From NCBI RefSeq assembly GCF_015644585.1, contig NZ_JADOBI010000003.1:558001-622000 (forward strand): DNA of 64,000 nucleotides, in the 5' to 3' direction. Below are positions 55,113 to 64,000 of this stretch, in pieces (position 1 is the first letter of the stretch; each line of letters starts with the position of its first letter). Origin of the DNA: Rahnella laticis. Its GTDB lineage: Bacteria > Pseudomonadota > Gammaproteobacteria > Enterobacterales > Enterobacteriaceae. Under the pieces are notes generated by a model. That model searched no databases. It was not told where the DNA came from and was given only the letters and a program-made list of their open reading frames with translations. A program made the translations under genes and the position numbers.

Positions 55113-56845
55113 AATTCCGGACCTAAACCGATGTAGAACTGCAATCCATGCTCATCTTTGTCGCCAACGGGGGCGGCAACGTCTAATTTCACCGGGCCGA
55201 TCGGTGAAGCCCAGCGCACGCCTACGCCCGCACCGGTTTTGAAATCATTTTGCGTGATGTCGTTCACCGCTTCGCCGGAATCGACAAACACCGCGCCCCA
55301 CCATTTTCCGGTCACGTTGTACTGATATTCCACCGAACCGGTGCCCAGATACGAGGCGCCCGTCAGTTTGCCGTCATCATCGCGCGGGGAAATGGATTTG
55401 TATTTGTAACCACGAATGCTGCGGTCGCCACCGGCGAAGAATCGCAGGGACGGCGGCACGCGCTCGAAGTCGTTGGTTTCAATCCAGCCCAGATTGCCGC
55501 GGAATACGAAACGATGTTTTTCGGCCAGCGTGCGGATCCAGACGTTCTGTGCCTGAATCACGGCGAAATCGACGTCCGAGCCCCAGGTAGTGTCCGAGAC
55601 ATCCAGAGAATAACGTTGGGAATCGCCCCAGGTCGGCATCAGTCCGCCGCGCTGACGCGTACGGTTCAGGCTCACACCCGGATAAATCAGCATCGTCGTG
55701 TTAGTGACGCTGCCTTGGGTAAAGTGGTCGAGGCTCCAGCGCAGGTTAACAGCGTGCTGCCAGCCGCTGGACAAATCCCAGTAACGGGCCAGATTCACCG
55801 TGGTGGAATCGGAGTTGGTGTCGTTCAGGTCTTCACGTTTGAAGCCGCCCTGAACCAGGTAATACTGTTCGAGCGGCGATTTCAGCAGCGGGATTTTATA
55901 GCTGAGATCCAGCGACTGTTCAGGGCCGGAAAGCGTCGTGGAGGTTTCAAAGCTCTGACCACGATCGTTAACCCACGGTTTTTTCCAGTTAGCCGTCAGA
56001 CGAGGACCGATATCCGTGGAAAAGCCGACACCGGTTTCGATCGTATTTTCGGTACGCGGTGACACCAGCGCATTCAGCGGCAGCGTTTTTGTGGCTTTGG
56101 CATCAGTAAAATCTGGTGACACAACGACTGAGTTAAACCAGCCGGTAGCGGACAGGCGGCGGTTAAGCTCGGCCAGTTGCGCAGACGTGTAATAATCACC
56201 CGGCTTAAATGGCACCAGATTTTGCAGATATTCATCGCGGATTTGCGAGCCCTGATAATGAACGCCGCCAAAGCGATAGCGGTCACCGCTGTCGAACTGG
56301 ATATCCCAGAACGCTTTGTGCTCATCTTCAATCACGCCCAGCTGGCTTTTGCGCATATTGGCATCGAAGTACCCTTTGCGCACGGCCTCGCCGGTCAGAG
56401 AACTTTTAAAACTGTCGTAGGTGCCGTGGTTCAGAATGGTGCCTACCGCAGGAACCTGCTCTTTCTTCAGTTTCTCAAACTCATCATCTTTGGCCGCCTG
56501 CCCTTCAATGACGACATTCGTGCCAGCGATTTTTACCGGCGTACCCGGCGTCACTTTGGCAATCAATACCGGGCGGCCCGGCGGAGGGGTTTCGCGGTAA
56601 TCGAAATCGATTGTTGGCGAATAATAGCCTAATGGCCGCAATCCCTGCTCAATGGCGGCGCTGACACGCGCGCGAAACCGCCCGTTAGCCCCGACTTCAT
56701 CACTTTGAATTGAAGATAAGCGAACGCGAACGTTCCTTTCCAAATCGCCATCCAGGCCTTCCAGCTGCAAACGCACTTTCGCTGCCATGGAGAGTGAGGG
56801 GGCCAGCAGTACACATAACAAACCCAGTTCACGATATCGTGGCAC
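55109..56845 (-). CDS. tamA: TamA, outer-membrane Omp85-family assembly protein
   Basis: A 578-residue protein (E. coli 577): signal peptide, three POTRA domains, then a 16-strand barrel with [15 protein letters not shown] (the lid-lock RGY motif) and terminal strand [12 protein letters not shown]. The start is GTG at 56845, with AGGAG five bases upstream, giving the normal signal peptide; the frame remains open upstream to 57019 without a signal sequence. Divergent from msrA. Confidence 0.95.
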   Translation of the reverse strand: MPRYRELGLLCVLLAPSLSMAAKVRLQLEGLDGDLERNVRVRLSSIQSDEVGANGRFRARVSAAIEQGLRPLGYYSPTIDFDYRETPPPGRPVLIAKVTPGTPVKIAGTNVVIEGQAAKDDEFEKLKKEQVPAVGTILNHGTYDSFKSSLTGEAVRKGYFDANMRKSQLGVIEDEHKAFWDIQFDSGDRYRFGGVHYQGSQIRDEYLQNLVPFKPGDYYTSAQLAELNRRLSATGWFNSVVVSPDFTDAKATKTLPLNALVSPRTENTIETGVGFSTDIGPRLTANWKKPWVNDRGQSFETSTTLSGPEQSLDLSYKIPLLKSPLEQYYLVQGGFKREDLNDTNSDSTTVNLARYWDLSSGWQHAVNLRWSLDHFTQGSVTNTTMLIYPGVSLNRTRQRGGLMPTWGDSQRYSLDVSDTTWGSDVDFAVIQAQNVWIRTLAEKHRFVFRGNLGWIETNDFERVPPSLRFFAGGDRSIRGYKYKSISPRDDDGKLTGASYLGTGSVEYQYNVTGKWWGAVFVDSGEAVNDITQNDFKTGAGVGVRWASPIGPVKLDVAAPVGDKDEHGLQFYIGLGPEL

Positions 56846-57113
56846 ACGCACTCCTGCTAATTTTGCTTTCCTGTTAAAAAATTCGTTACCCGTCGGGGTA
56901 GTTCTGCTCGTTTCTGGCAGATTCATCTTTCCAAAGTCAGATGACAGCATTTTAGTGCTAATCCCCTGAAAATGTTCAACGACGAAGCAACGTTCCCCGT
57001 ATTGTGTGCAAAGACGCAATCAGATACAACTAAGAGTGGCCTGTTGGTCACTGATATTCACTAAGACCTTTTGTTACAAACCTTGTTCATTAAAGCAACA
57101 ACTGGAGTTTTCC

Positions 57114-57752
57114 GTGGTGCAACTTTCCGATAAAGCGCAGCCCGTCAGTCATGAGGATGCGTTACCTGGCCGTACAACCCCGATGCCGGTTGCAACGATT
57201 CACGCAGTAAACGGTCATTCAATGACGCATGTGCCTGATAATATGGAAGTCGCCATCTTTGCGATGGGCTGTTTCTGGGGCGTTGAGCGTTTATTCTGGC
57301 AACAGGATGGGGTTTACAGCACAGCCTCCGGTTACAGCGGCGGTTTCACACCGAACCCGACTTACCGCGAAGTGTGTACCGGCCAGACCGGCCACGCCGA
57401 AGTTGTCCGCGTGGTGTTTGATCCGGCGGTTATCAGCTACGCGAAGCTGCTGCAAATTTTCTGGGAGAATCACGATCCGGCTCAGGGAATGCGTCAGGGC
57501 GGCGATATCGGGACACAATATCGCTCTGCTTTGTATGTGCTGAGCGCAGACCAGCAGGATCAGGCGCTGGCCAGTCTGGCGAGCTTCCAGCAGGCGATGG
57601 ATGACGCGAACGATAAGCGCACCATCACCACGGAAATTGCCGAAGCCCTGCCGTTTTATTATGCAGAAGACGATCATCAGCAATATCTGTATAAAAACCC
57701 GGAAGGCTATTGCGGATTAGGCGGCATCGGCGTCTGTTTACCGCCGCAATAA
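57114..57752 (+). CDS. msrA: MsrA, peptide methionine-(S)-sulfoxide reductase
   Basis: A 212-residue repair enzyme, same length as in E. coli. Catalytic [11 protein letters not shown] near residue 52, [15 protein letters not shown], and the C-terminal resolving cysteines in [15 protein letters not shown]. The start is a GTG at 57114 with GGAG six bases upstream; an open frame extends further upstream to 57006 but lacks family similarity. Confidence 0.96.
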   Translation: MVQLSDKAQPVSHEDALPGRTTPMPVATIHAVNGHSMTHVPDNMEVAIFAMGCFWGVERLFWQQDGVYSTASGYSGGFTPNPTYREVCTGQTGHAEVVRVVFDPAVISYAKLLQIFWENHDPAQGMRQGGDIGTQYRSALYVLSADQQDQALASLASFQQAMDDANDKRTITTEIAEALPFYYAEDDHQQYLYKNPEGYCGLGGIGVCLPPQ

Positions 57753-57980
57753 TGCGGGATTTTTAAGCGCTGGCGGCAGTCTCAGTGCTGCTGCTATACT
57801 ATGCGGGTCACAAATGTGGCCCTTTAAAACTATTTCTGGCAATTATCTTTGTTTTTCATCCTTACGCTTTTTTCTTATGAACTGCTTTTTACGGCTTCAT
57901 TTAAAAAGATGTTCTTTTAAGCAACAAAAATAATGAGAGCCTTTCCCTGCCGGTTTACCCCGGTGTTAAACGGATAGATT

Positions 57981-59330
57981 ATGTTAAACAGTATTTTACT
58001 GATTCTTTTACTCATCGCGATCAGTGCATTTTTCTCGCTGTCAGAGATATCGCTGGCGGCTTCCCGCAAAATTAAACTTAAACAGTTGGCAGACGAAGGA
58101 GACGTCAATGCCGCACGCGTAATGAAATTACAGGAAACCCCTGGCCTGTTCTTTACGGTGGTTCAGATCGGCCTGAATGCCGTCGCCATTCTCGGTGGTA
58201 TCGTCGGCGATGCCGCGTTCTCCCCCGCTTTCCAGACTTTCTTTGTTCGCTTTATGTCGCCTGAACTGGCGGATCAAATCAGTTTCATCTGCTCATTCGC
58301 ACTGGTCACCAGCCTGTTTATTCTGTTTGCTGACCTTACGCCGAAGCGCATCGGTATGATTTCACCTGAGTCGGTTGCCGTCCGTATAGTCAACCCGATG
58401 CGTTTCTGTCTGATGATTTGCCGCCCGATGGTCTGGTTCTTTAACGGCATGGCGAACATGATTTTCCGTCTGTTCAAACTGCCGATGGTGCGTAATGACG
58501 ACATTACGACTGACGACATTTATGCCGTGTTTGAAGCTGGTGCGCTGGCTGGTGTGCTGCGTAAACAGGAACATGAGCTGATTGAAAACGTATTTGAACT
58601 CGAATCGCGTACCGTTCCGTCGTCCATGACCTCGCGTGAAAGCGTGATCTATTTTGACCTGCGCGAAAGCGAAGAAAGTATTAAAGAGAAAATCGCCACG
58701 CATCCGCATTCCAAATTCCTGGTCTGCGATGGTCATATCGATCAGGTCGTCGGCTACGTCGATTCCAAAGATTTACTGAACCGCGTGCTGGGCAATCAGA
58801 GCCTGATGCTGAGCAGCGGCGTGCAAATCCGTAATGCGCTGATTGTGCCGGATACCCTGACGCTTTCCGAAGCGCTGGAAAGCTTCAAAGCGGCAGGCGA
58901 AGATTTCGCGGTGATCCTCAACGAATACGCGCTGGTGGTGGGCATTATCACCCTCAATGACGTGATGACGACGCTGATGGGCGACCTTGTGGGCCAGGGC
59001 ATGGAAGAACAGATTGTGGCCCGTGATGAGCATTCATGGCTGATTGAAGGCGGTACACCAATTGAAGATGTCATGCGCGTGCTGCATATCGAAGAATTCC
59101 CGCAGTCCGGCAATTATGAAACCATCGGCGGCTTCATGATGTTCATGTTGCGTAAAATTCCAAAGCGTACGGATTTCGTGAAATTTGCCGGTTATAAATT
59201 TGAAGTCGTGGATATCGATAGCTACAAAATTGATCAGCTGCTGGTGACCCGGATTATCGATCAGCCTGCTGCTCCGCTGCTGCCAAAAACGCCGCAGGAA
59301 ATTAAAGACGAGAAGAAAGCACAGGCGTAG
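57981..59330 (+). CDS. ytfL: YtfL (PaeA), CNNM/CBS-domain membrane protein
   Basis: A 449-residue inner-membrane protein (E. coli 447): an N-terminal CNNM transmembrane domain (four segments up to about residue 155), two CBS domains, and a C-terminal CorC/HlyC domain. In E. coli the orthologue PaeA exports cadaverine and putrescine in stationary phase. The start context has no strong ribosome site. 228 bases separate it from msrA. Confidence 0.93.
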   Translation: MLNSILLILLLIAISAFFSLSEISLAASRKIKLKQLADEGDVNAARVMKLQETPGLFFTVVQIGLNAVAILGGIVGDAAFSPAFQTFFVRFMSPELADQISFICSFALVTSLFILFADLTPKRIGMISPESVAVRIVNPMRFCLMICRPMVWFFNGMANMIFRLFKLPMVRNDDITTDDIYAVFEAGALAGVLRKQEHELIENVFELESRTVPSSMTSRESVIYFDLRESEESIKEKIATHPHSKFLVCDGHIDQVVGYVDSKDLLNRVLGNQSLMLSSGVQIRNALIVPDTLTLSEALESFKAAGEDFAVILNEYALVVGIITLNDVMTTLMGDLVGQGMEEQIVARDEHSWLIEGGTPIEDVMRVLHIEEFPQSGNYETIGGFMMFMLRKIPKRTDFVKFAGYKFEVVDIDSYKIDQLLVTRIIDQPAAPLLPKTPQEIKDEKKAQA

Positions 59331-59361
59331 CGCCATTCGTTCTTTGTTCTCCGGAAAGACA

Positions 59362-59383
59362 AACGGCCCCAAAAGGGGCCGTT
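59362..59383. terminator. Terminator between ytfL and ytfK
   Basis: Stem AACGGCCCC / GGGGCCGTT with an A4 loop between convergent genes; short T-tract. Confidence 0.85.
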
Positions 59384-59435
59384 ATTGTTTGCGCAAGCTG
59401 CTCGCAAAAGGCGGCAGCGACAACCCGCAGGGCTG

Positions 59436-59642
59436 TCAGCCCATTTCCGCCTGCAGGTGCGTCACCTGGCGGTTAACTTCAGACATCACGCTGAAATGGC
59501 GCTTATCCCGGACCTTTGGCAACAGAATTTTGCCTTGGTCAAACTCGAACGCGCCGACGTCTTTAATATACAAACGCCCACGAAACAGTGTCTTGACGTA
59601 CTTTGCGACTTTCATCGGATTGTAACGCTGGAAGATTCTCAT
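59436..59642 (-). CDS. ytfK: YtfK, SpoT-activating small protein
   Basis: A 68-residue DUF1107 protein, same length as E. coli YtfK, which binds SpoT and stimulates (p)ppGpp synthesis under phosphate or fatty-acid starvation. It begins MRIFQRYNP and has [20 protein letters not shown]. The ATG at 59642 gives this conserved start; 59684 is also in frame. Confidence 0.93.
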   Translation of the reverse strand: MRIFQRYNPMKVAKYVKTLFRGRLYIKDVGAFEFDQGKILLPKVRDKRHFSVMSEVNRQVTHLQAEMG

Positions 59643-59953
59643 TTTTCTACTTTTCTCCGTTAAATCACTGCATGCACCAGCCACGTCGCAAGGCGACAGA
59701 TACTGGGGCAGAAAAAGGTCGATTGCAGTGAAGAGACCTATAACATAGCAGGGCAGTCAGGTATTGCCAGTGTATTTAACTGCTTTTACATTGCTTTTCA
59801 GTATTGTCTTAAGTCTTGACGCTAAATGGCAGTATAACCCTGCTTTATGTGGCAATTTTGTAACCAGCAACACAAATTTAACAACCCAACAGGACAGACC
59901 ACTTGGGCGATCCTATGATGGAGTGGACTGTTCTTTTGCGCCCCGGAGAATCT
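59643..59953. other. ytfK-ytfJ divergent intergenic region
   Basis: 311 bases with both promoters. A TTGACG hexamer (about 59816) and TATAAC lie too close together for a standard promoter. No RNA gene seen. Confidence 0.45.
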
Positions 59954-60511
59954 ATGCTTTTAAGAAGTCTTTTAGTGATCACTTTTATGACATTTTCGCT
60001 TTTTGCATCCGCCCACAATTTCACTGTCGGGCAGCGCGTGGCTCCCGTCGGTGTAGACGATAAAGGCGAGCTTAATGATGTCAATGACCAGTTTAGCTAC
60101 AGCAAATGGAACAGCGCGAAATTGCCGGGCAAAGTCCGCATCGTGCAGCACATGGCGGGCAGAAGCAGCGCCAAAGCGCTCAATGAACCGCTGATCAGCG
60201 CCATCCGCGCCGCAAATTTGCCGCACGATCGTTACCAGACCACCACTATCGTTAACACTGATGACGCAATCATCGGCACAGGCCTGTTCGTGCGTAAAAG
60301 CATTGAAAGCGGCAAGCGTGAATTCCCGTGGTCACAGGTGATTGTCGACAGCAACGGAGCGGTGAAAAAAGCATGGGAGCTGCAACCGGAAAGTTCGGCG
60401 GTCGTCGTGCTGGATAAAAATGGCGTGATCAAATTTGCCAAAGACGGGCAACTGACGCCGCAGGAAGTGCAGCAGGTGATTACGCTGGTGGATCAGCTGG
60501 TGAAAGCGTAA
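59954..60511 (+). CDS. ytfJ: YtfJ, periplasmic thioredoxin-like protein
   Basis: A 185-residue secreted protein (E. coli 184) with signal peptide cleaved near SLFASA-HN. The mature part contains VRIVQHMAGRSSAK and KLPHDRYQTTTIVNTDDAI-like blocks (here LPHDRYQTTTIVNTDD) and VVVLDKNGVIKFAKDGQLT, typical of the YtfJ family. Function unknown. GGAGAA precedes the ATG at 59954. Confidence 0.92.
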   Translation: MLLRSLLVITFMTFSLFASAHNFTVGQRVAPVGVDDKGELNDVNDQFSYSKWNSAKLPGKVRIVQHMAGRSSAKALNEPLISAIRAANLPHDRYQTTTIVNTDDAIIGTGLFVRKSIESGKREFPWSQVIVDSNGAVKKAWELQPESSAVVVLDKNGVIKFAKDGQLTPQEVQQVITLVDQLVKA

Positions 60512-60516
60512 TAAAG

Positions 60517-60543
60517 AAAACCCCGGCGTGAAACCGGGGTTTT
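60517..60543. terminator. Terminator between ytfJ and cysQ
   Basis: Stem AAAACCCCGG / CCGGGGTTTT with a 7-base loop between convergent genes. Confidence 0.9.
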
Positions 60544-60547
60544 AATA

Positions 60548-61294
60548 TCAGAAGAGAGAAACCCGGAAGCCCGGATTCAGGAAAGACTCACGCGGTGTAT
60601 ACGTCAGCGTCTGCCCTTTCCAGTCATGCACCTGCGCACCGGCGGCCAGCGCCACGGCGTGCCCGGCGCCAGTATCCCAAATATTGGTCGGCCCGAAGCG
60701 CGGATAAAGCTGCGCAGAACCTTCAGCCACCAGACAGAATTTCAGCGATGAGCCAATAGCCACGGTTTGATGTTCGCCCAGCTGCGCCAGATAATCCTGC
60801 AATTCCGGGTCATTACTGAAATGTGAGCGGCTCACAACCACCAGCGGCGGATGCGCTTCGAGCACCTGAATCTGCCGGCGTTCGCCCTGATCTTCCTTCC
60901 ACGCCTTGCCTTCGGCTGCGCTGTACATCACCTGGGTTACCGGCACATACACCACGCCCAGCACCGGAACACCGTCTTCGATCAGCGCGATATTCACAGT
61001 GAATTCACCGTTACGCTTCAGAAATTCTTTGGTGCCGTCCAGCGGATCGACCAGCCAGTAACGCGTCCATGTCTGACGCTCGCTCCAGCTTTGCGGATCC
61101 TCTTCCGACAACATCGGCGTTTGCGGATCCAGCTTTTGCAAACCGGCCTTAATCACGTTATGCGCCGCAATGTCAGCCGCCGTGACCGGTGAATCATCTT
61201 TTTTATGACGCGCATCGAGCGGCTGCTCGCCATCATAGACTGCCATAATGGCATCGCCCGCCTCGCGCGCTAACTGACAAATTTGCTCTAACAT
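60548..61294 (-). CDS. cysQ: CysQ, 3'(2'),5'-bisphosphate nucleotidase
   Basis: A 248-residue Li-sensitive phosphatase (E. coli 246) that hydrolyses PAP to AMP and so relieves inhibition in sulfate assimilation. The metal site [22 protein letters not shown] and C-terminal [15 protein letters not shown] are family signatures. Divergent from cpdB. Confidence 0.97.
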   Translation of the reverse strand: MLEQICQLAREAGDAIMAVYDGEQPLDARHKKDDSPVTAADIAAHNVIKAGLQKLDPQTPMLSEEDPQSWSERQTWTRYWLVDPLDGTKEFLKRNGEFTVNIALIEDGVPVLGVVYVPVTQVMYSAAEGKAWKEDQGERRQIQVLEAHPPLVVVSRSHFSNDPELQDYLAQLGEHQTVAIGSSLKFCLVAEGSAQLYPRFGPTNIWDTGAGHAVALAAGAQVHDWKGQTLTYTPRESFLNPGFRVSLF

Positions 61295-61517
61295 CTTTTA
61301 CCTCAATGCTTTGATTCTCATTTCTCAAGCCTAGTTTTTTTTACCGTGAATAGCCATCCCGTAATGTTACCGGGCCAGCGTATTGACGGTTTAAAGACGC
61401 CATAAAGTTGTTACAACTCACATTTATTTATGACAACTAATTACATTCTCAGCAAATTTTGAGATACATATCCGGTTTTTCTTTTCCGGGCGTCGCCCGT
61501 TCTCTGGAGGCAAGGCA

Positions 61518-63467
61518 ATGAATAAGCGTCATCTGACGTTATCCCTGTTGGCTACGCTGGTCGCAACATCTGCGGGCGCGGCACAGGTGGATCTGCGCAT
61601 CATGGAAACCACGGACCTGCACAGCAACATGATGGACTTCGATTACTACAAAGATAAGCCGACGGACAAATTCGGGTTAGTGCGCACTGCCAGCCTGATC
61701 CACGCCGCGCGAAACGAAGTGACCAACTCCGTGTTAGTCGATAATGGCGACATCATTCAGGGCAGCCCGCTGGGCGACTATATGGCAGCAAAAGGGCTGA
61801 AGCAGGGCGATGTTCATCCCGTTTATCTGGCCATGAACACGCTGGATTACGCGGTCGGCAACCTGGGGAATCACGAGTTTAACTACGGCCTGGATTATCT
61901 GAAAAAAGCGCTGGCCGGGGCGAAATTCCCTTACGTAAATGCCAACGTCATCGACGACAAAACCGGCAAACCGCTGTTCACGCCTTTCCTGATTACCGAC
62001 AACGCGGTAAAAGATCGCGACGGCAAAACGCATAATCTGCGCATCGGTTATATCGGTTTTGTTCCGCCGCAAATCATGGTCTGGGACAAAGCAAATTTGC
62101 AGGGCAAAGTCACCGTTGCGGATATTACCGAGACCGCAAAAAAATGGATCCCGGAGATGCGTAAACAGGGCGCGGACATCATTGTCGCCATCCCCCACTC
62201 CGGTCTGTCCGGCGATCCGTACAAAGCCATGGCTGAAAACTCGGTGTATTACCTGAGCCAGGTGAAAGGCATCGACGCCATTATGTTCGGTCACGCGCAC
62301 GCCGTATTCCCGAGCGAAGAATTCGCCAATATTAAAGGCGCTGACATCAAACAGGGGGCGCTGAATGGCATTCCTGCGGTGATGCCGGGCATGTGGGGCG
62401 ACCATCTGGGCGTAGTCGATATGGTCTTAAATAACGACAGTGGCGGCTGGAAAGTGGAAACTGCAAAGGCAGAAGCGCGCCCGATCTATGACAAAGCGCA
62501 GAAGAAATCGCTGGCCGCTGAAGATCAGGATCTGGTGAAAGTCCTCGCGCCTTCACATGACGCGACACGAGAATTCGTCAGCAAGCCCATCGGCAAATCG
62601 AACGATAATATGTATAGCTATCTGGCGCTGGTACAGGACGATCCGACGGTGCAAATCGTCAACAATGCACAAAAAGCCTATACCGAACACTTCATTCAGG
62701 GCGATCCGGATTTAGCGAATCTGCCGGTATTATCCGCTGCCGCGCCGTTCAAAGTGGGCGGACGTAAAAACGATCCGGCCAGCTATGTCGAGGTGGAAAA
62801 GGGCGAACTGACCTTCCGTAATGCCGCAGATTTGTATCTTTATCCGAATACGCTGGTGGTGATGAAAGTCACCGGGCAGGAAGTGAAAGACTGGCTGGAA
62901 TGCTCCGCCGGGCAGTTTAATCAGATTGATGTGAACAGCACTAAGCCACAGTCGCTGATTAACTGGGACGGATTCCGTACCTATAACTTCGACGTGATCG
63001 ATGGCGTGAATTATCAGATTGATGTCAGCCAGCCGGCGAAATATGACGGCGAATGTACGCTCATCAACAAAGATGCTGAGCGCATTAAAAATCTGACGTT
63101 CAACGGTAAGCCTATCGATCTGAAAGCGACTTTCCTGGTCGCTACAAACAACTACCGTGCCTACGGCGGAAAATTCGCGGGCACCGGCGATAAACACATT
63201 GCCTTCGCGTCGCCGGATGAAAACCGGTCTGTGGTTGCAGCATATATCAGCGCGGAAACCAAAAAACACGGTGCGGTTACGCCAACAGCCGACAACAACT
63301 GGAAGCTGGCAACAATTAAAGCGCCGCAGCCGCTGGATATCCGCTTCGAGACATCGCCGGGCGAAAAGGCCGCGGCCTTCATTAAATCTCATGTGCAGTA
63401 TCCGGTCACCGCCAAAGGGCCGGACGATATCGGCTTCGAAGTTTATCAGGTCGATTTGCAAAAATAG
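61518..63467 (+). CDS. cpdB: CpdB, periplasmic 2',3'-cyclic nucleotide 2'-phosphodiesterase/3'-nucleotidase
   Basis: A 649-residue bifunctional periplasmic enzyme (E. coli 647). Signal peptide about 21 residues. N-terminal metallophosphatase domain with [30 protein letters not shown] and [10 protein letters not shown]-terminal 5'-nucleotidase domain with [17 protein letters not shown] just before the ATG provides a ribosome site. It allows use of extracellular nucleotides. Confidence 0.97.
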   Translation: MNKRHLTLSLLATLVATSAGAAQVDLRIMETTDLHSNMMDFDYYKDKPTDKFGLVRTASLIHAARNEVTNSVLVDNGDIIQGSPLGDYMAAKGLKQGDVHPVYLAMNTLDYAVGNLGNHEFNYGLDYLKKALAGAKFPYVNANVIDDKTGKPLFTPFLITDNAVKDRDGKTHNLRIGYIGFVPPQIMVWDKANLQGKVTVADITETAKKWIPEMRKQGADIIVAIPHSGLSGDPYKAMAENSVYYLSQVKGIDAIMFGHAHAVFPSEEFANIKGADIKQGALNGIPAVMPGMWGDHLGVVDMVLNNDSGGWKVETAKAEARPIYDKAQKKSLAAEDQDLVKVLAPSHDATREFVSKPIGKSNDNMYSYLALVQDDPTVQIVNNAQKAYTEHFIQGDPDLANLPVLSAAAPFKVGGRKNDPASYVEVEKGELTFRNAADLYLYPNTLVVMKVTGQEVKDWLECSAGQFNQIDVNSTKPQSLINWDGFRTYNFDVIDGVNYQIDVSQPAKYDGECTLINKDAERIKNLTFNGKPIDLKATFLVATNNYRAYGGKFAGTGDKHIAFASPDENRSVVAAYISAETKKHGAVTPTADNNWKLATIKAPQPLDIRFETSPGEKAAAFIKSHVQYPVTAKGPDDIGFEVYQVDLQK

Positions 63468-63477
63468 CCTTTCACTC

Positions 63478-63501
63478 AACGCTCCTCCGGGAGCGTTTTT
63501 T
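63478..63501 (+). terminator. cpdB terminator
   Basis: Stem AACGCTCC / GGAGCGTT, 4-base loop, T6 run. Confidence 0.9.
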
Positions 63502-63537
63502 CTTTCTGTACTTCCTTTGAGCTATAGCCTTGCCTTA

Positions 63538-63560
63538 AACATGCATTTATAATACATGTT
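63538..63560. promoter_or_regulatory. NsrR-type operator upstream of ytfE
   Basis: Two 11-base inverted half-sites with a 1-base spacer: AACATGCATTT and TAATACATGTT. The first fits the NsrR half-site AANATGCATTT at every position, the second at nine of eleven. A TATAAT hexamer (63548-63553) lies inside it, so a bound repressor would cover the promoter. ytfE is the best-known NsrR target in E. coli. Confidence 0.8.
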
Positions 63561-63590
63561 ATAAATACCTTCATTTAACGAGGCTTCATC

Positions 63591-64000
63591 ATGGACTATC
63601 GCGACCAACCTCTTGGCGCTCTGGCCGTTGCCATTCCGCGCGCAACACGTCTTTTTCGTCAGTATGATCTGGATTTCTGCTGTGGTGGCAAACAAACGCT
63701 TCTGCGCGCCGTAACCAAAAAAGAGCTGGATATTGATGCGATCGAACAGCAACTTGCTGAAATTGCACAGCAACCGGACACTTCTACAGACTGGAAAACC
63801 GCGCCGCTGGCAGAGATCATCGATTTCATTATTCCGCGTTATCACGATCGTCACCGTCAGGAATTGCCGGAGCTGGTGCTGATGGCGGATAAAGTCGAAC
63901 GTGTTCACGGTGACAAACTGCCCTGCCCGCACGGTCTGGCGGTTCAGCTGCAACTGATCCTTGATGAGCTGACCCAGCACATGATGAAAGAAGAACAGAT
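63591..64000 (+). CDS. ytfE: YtfE (RIC), iron-sulfur cluster repair di-iron protein (5' part)
   Basis: The first 136 residues of a hemerythrin-like di-iron protein that repairs Fe-S clusters after nitric oxide damage; the end lies beyond the window. The N-terminal ScdA-type domain has Cys30-Cys31 in DFCCGG, and the four-helix part begins with [15 protein letters not shown], where metal ligands lie in E. coli. The operator upstream suggests NO-responsive control. Confidence 0.96.
   Translation, partial: MDYRDQPLGALAVAIPRATRLFRQYDLDFCCGGKQTLLRAVTKKELDIDAIEQQLAEIAQQPDTSTDWKTAPLAEIIDFIIPRYHDRHRQELPELVLMADKVERVHGDKLPCPHGLAVQLQLILDELTQHMMKEEQ

Noticed and set aside
56846-57019. Longer N terminus for TamA
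   Set aside because: The frame is open but has no signal peptide at that start; the GTG at 56845 has a good ribosome site and gives a standard signal peptide and family length.
57006-57113. Longer N terminus for MsrA
   Set aside because: The added 36 residues have no family match; the GTG at 57114 with GGAG gives the E. coli length.
61295-61517. Possible CRP site upstream of cpdB
   Set aside because: A TCACA half-site is seen but the opposite half is poor, so the match is within chance.

Overview
The window is chromosomal DNA of a gamma-proteobacterium of the order Enterobacterales. Nearly every gene has an Escherichia coli orthologue of almost the same length. Several arrangements differ from E. 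coli and point to the Yersiniaceae side of the order (Rahnella, Ewingella, Serratia or Yersinia-like): pmrAB lies between dacB and obgE, metY and leuU are adjacent with no argG between them, yhcN is duplicated, and argR-yhcN runs straight into mpl-fbp. The genus is an inference; only the order is secure. No prophage, IS element, CRISPR array or rRNA operon is seen.

Layout. 1-4.3 kb: the 3' part of a carbon-phosphorus lyase operon (end of phnJ, then phnK, phnL, phnM, phnN and a hexapeptide acyltransferase). 4.3-9.3 kb: yraR, yhbP, yhbQ, yhbS, and the oxygen-independent ubiquinone genes ubiT (yhbT) divergent from ubiU-ubiV (yhbUV). 9.3-12.6 kb: a compact HlyD adaptor plus two ABC-2 permeases without an ATPase gene. 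12.9-14 kb: yhbW.

14-26.6 kb is the large leftward RNA and translation superoperon: leuU and metY tRNAs, rimP, nusA, infB, rbfA, truB, rpsO, pnp, nlpI, the tiny yrbN, and deaD. Terminators after metY and rpsO and a long hairpin in the pnp leader fit the known attenuated, RNase III-controlled layout. 26.6-33.3 kb: secG, glmM, folP, ftsH, rlmE (leftward), yhbY (rightward) and greA (leftward), linking protein export, cell-wall precursors, folate, membrane proteolysis and ribosome maturation. 33.6-40.9 kb: dacB, pmrA-pmrB, then leftward obgE, yhbE, rpmA, rplU, and divergent ispB.

40.9-42.3 kb is the most unusual stretch. A small Mu-type winged-helix protein (leftward) faces a Ner-like protein (rightward) across 678 AT-rich bases. 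This is the order and orientation of the repressor c / ner immunity region of Mu-like phages, but no transposase or phage gene is present. In E. coli the murA-mla block follows this position; here mdh and argR follow.

42.3-64 kb: mdh / argR, two yhcN copies followed by a structured 3' region ending in a strong terminator, mpl / fbp, an orphan methyl-accepting chemotaxis protein, ppa, ytfP, the tamA-tamB outer-membrane biogenesis pair, msrA, ytfL, ytfK, ytfJ, cysQ, cpdB and the start of ytfE, which has a clear NsrR-type operator upstream.
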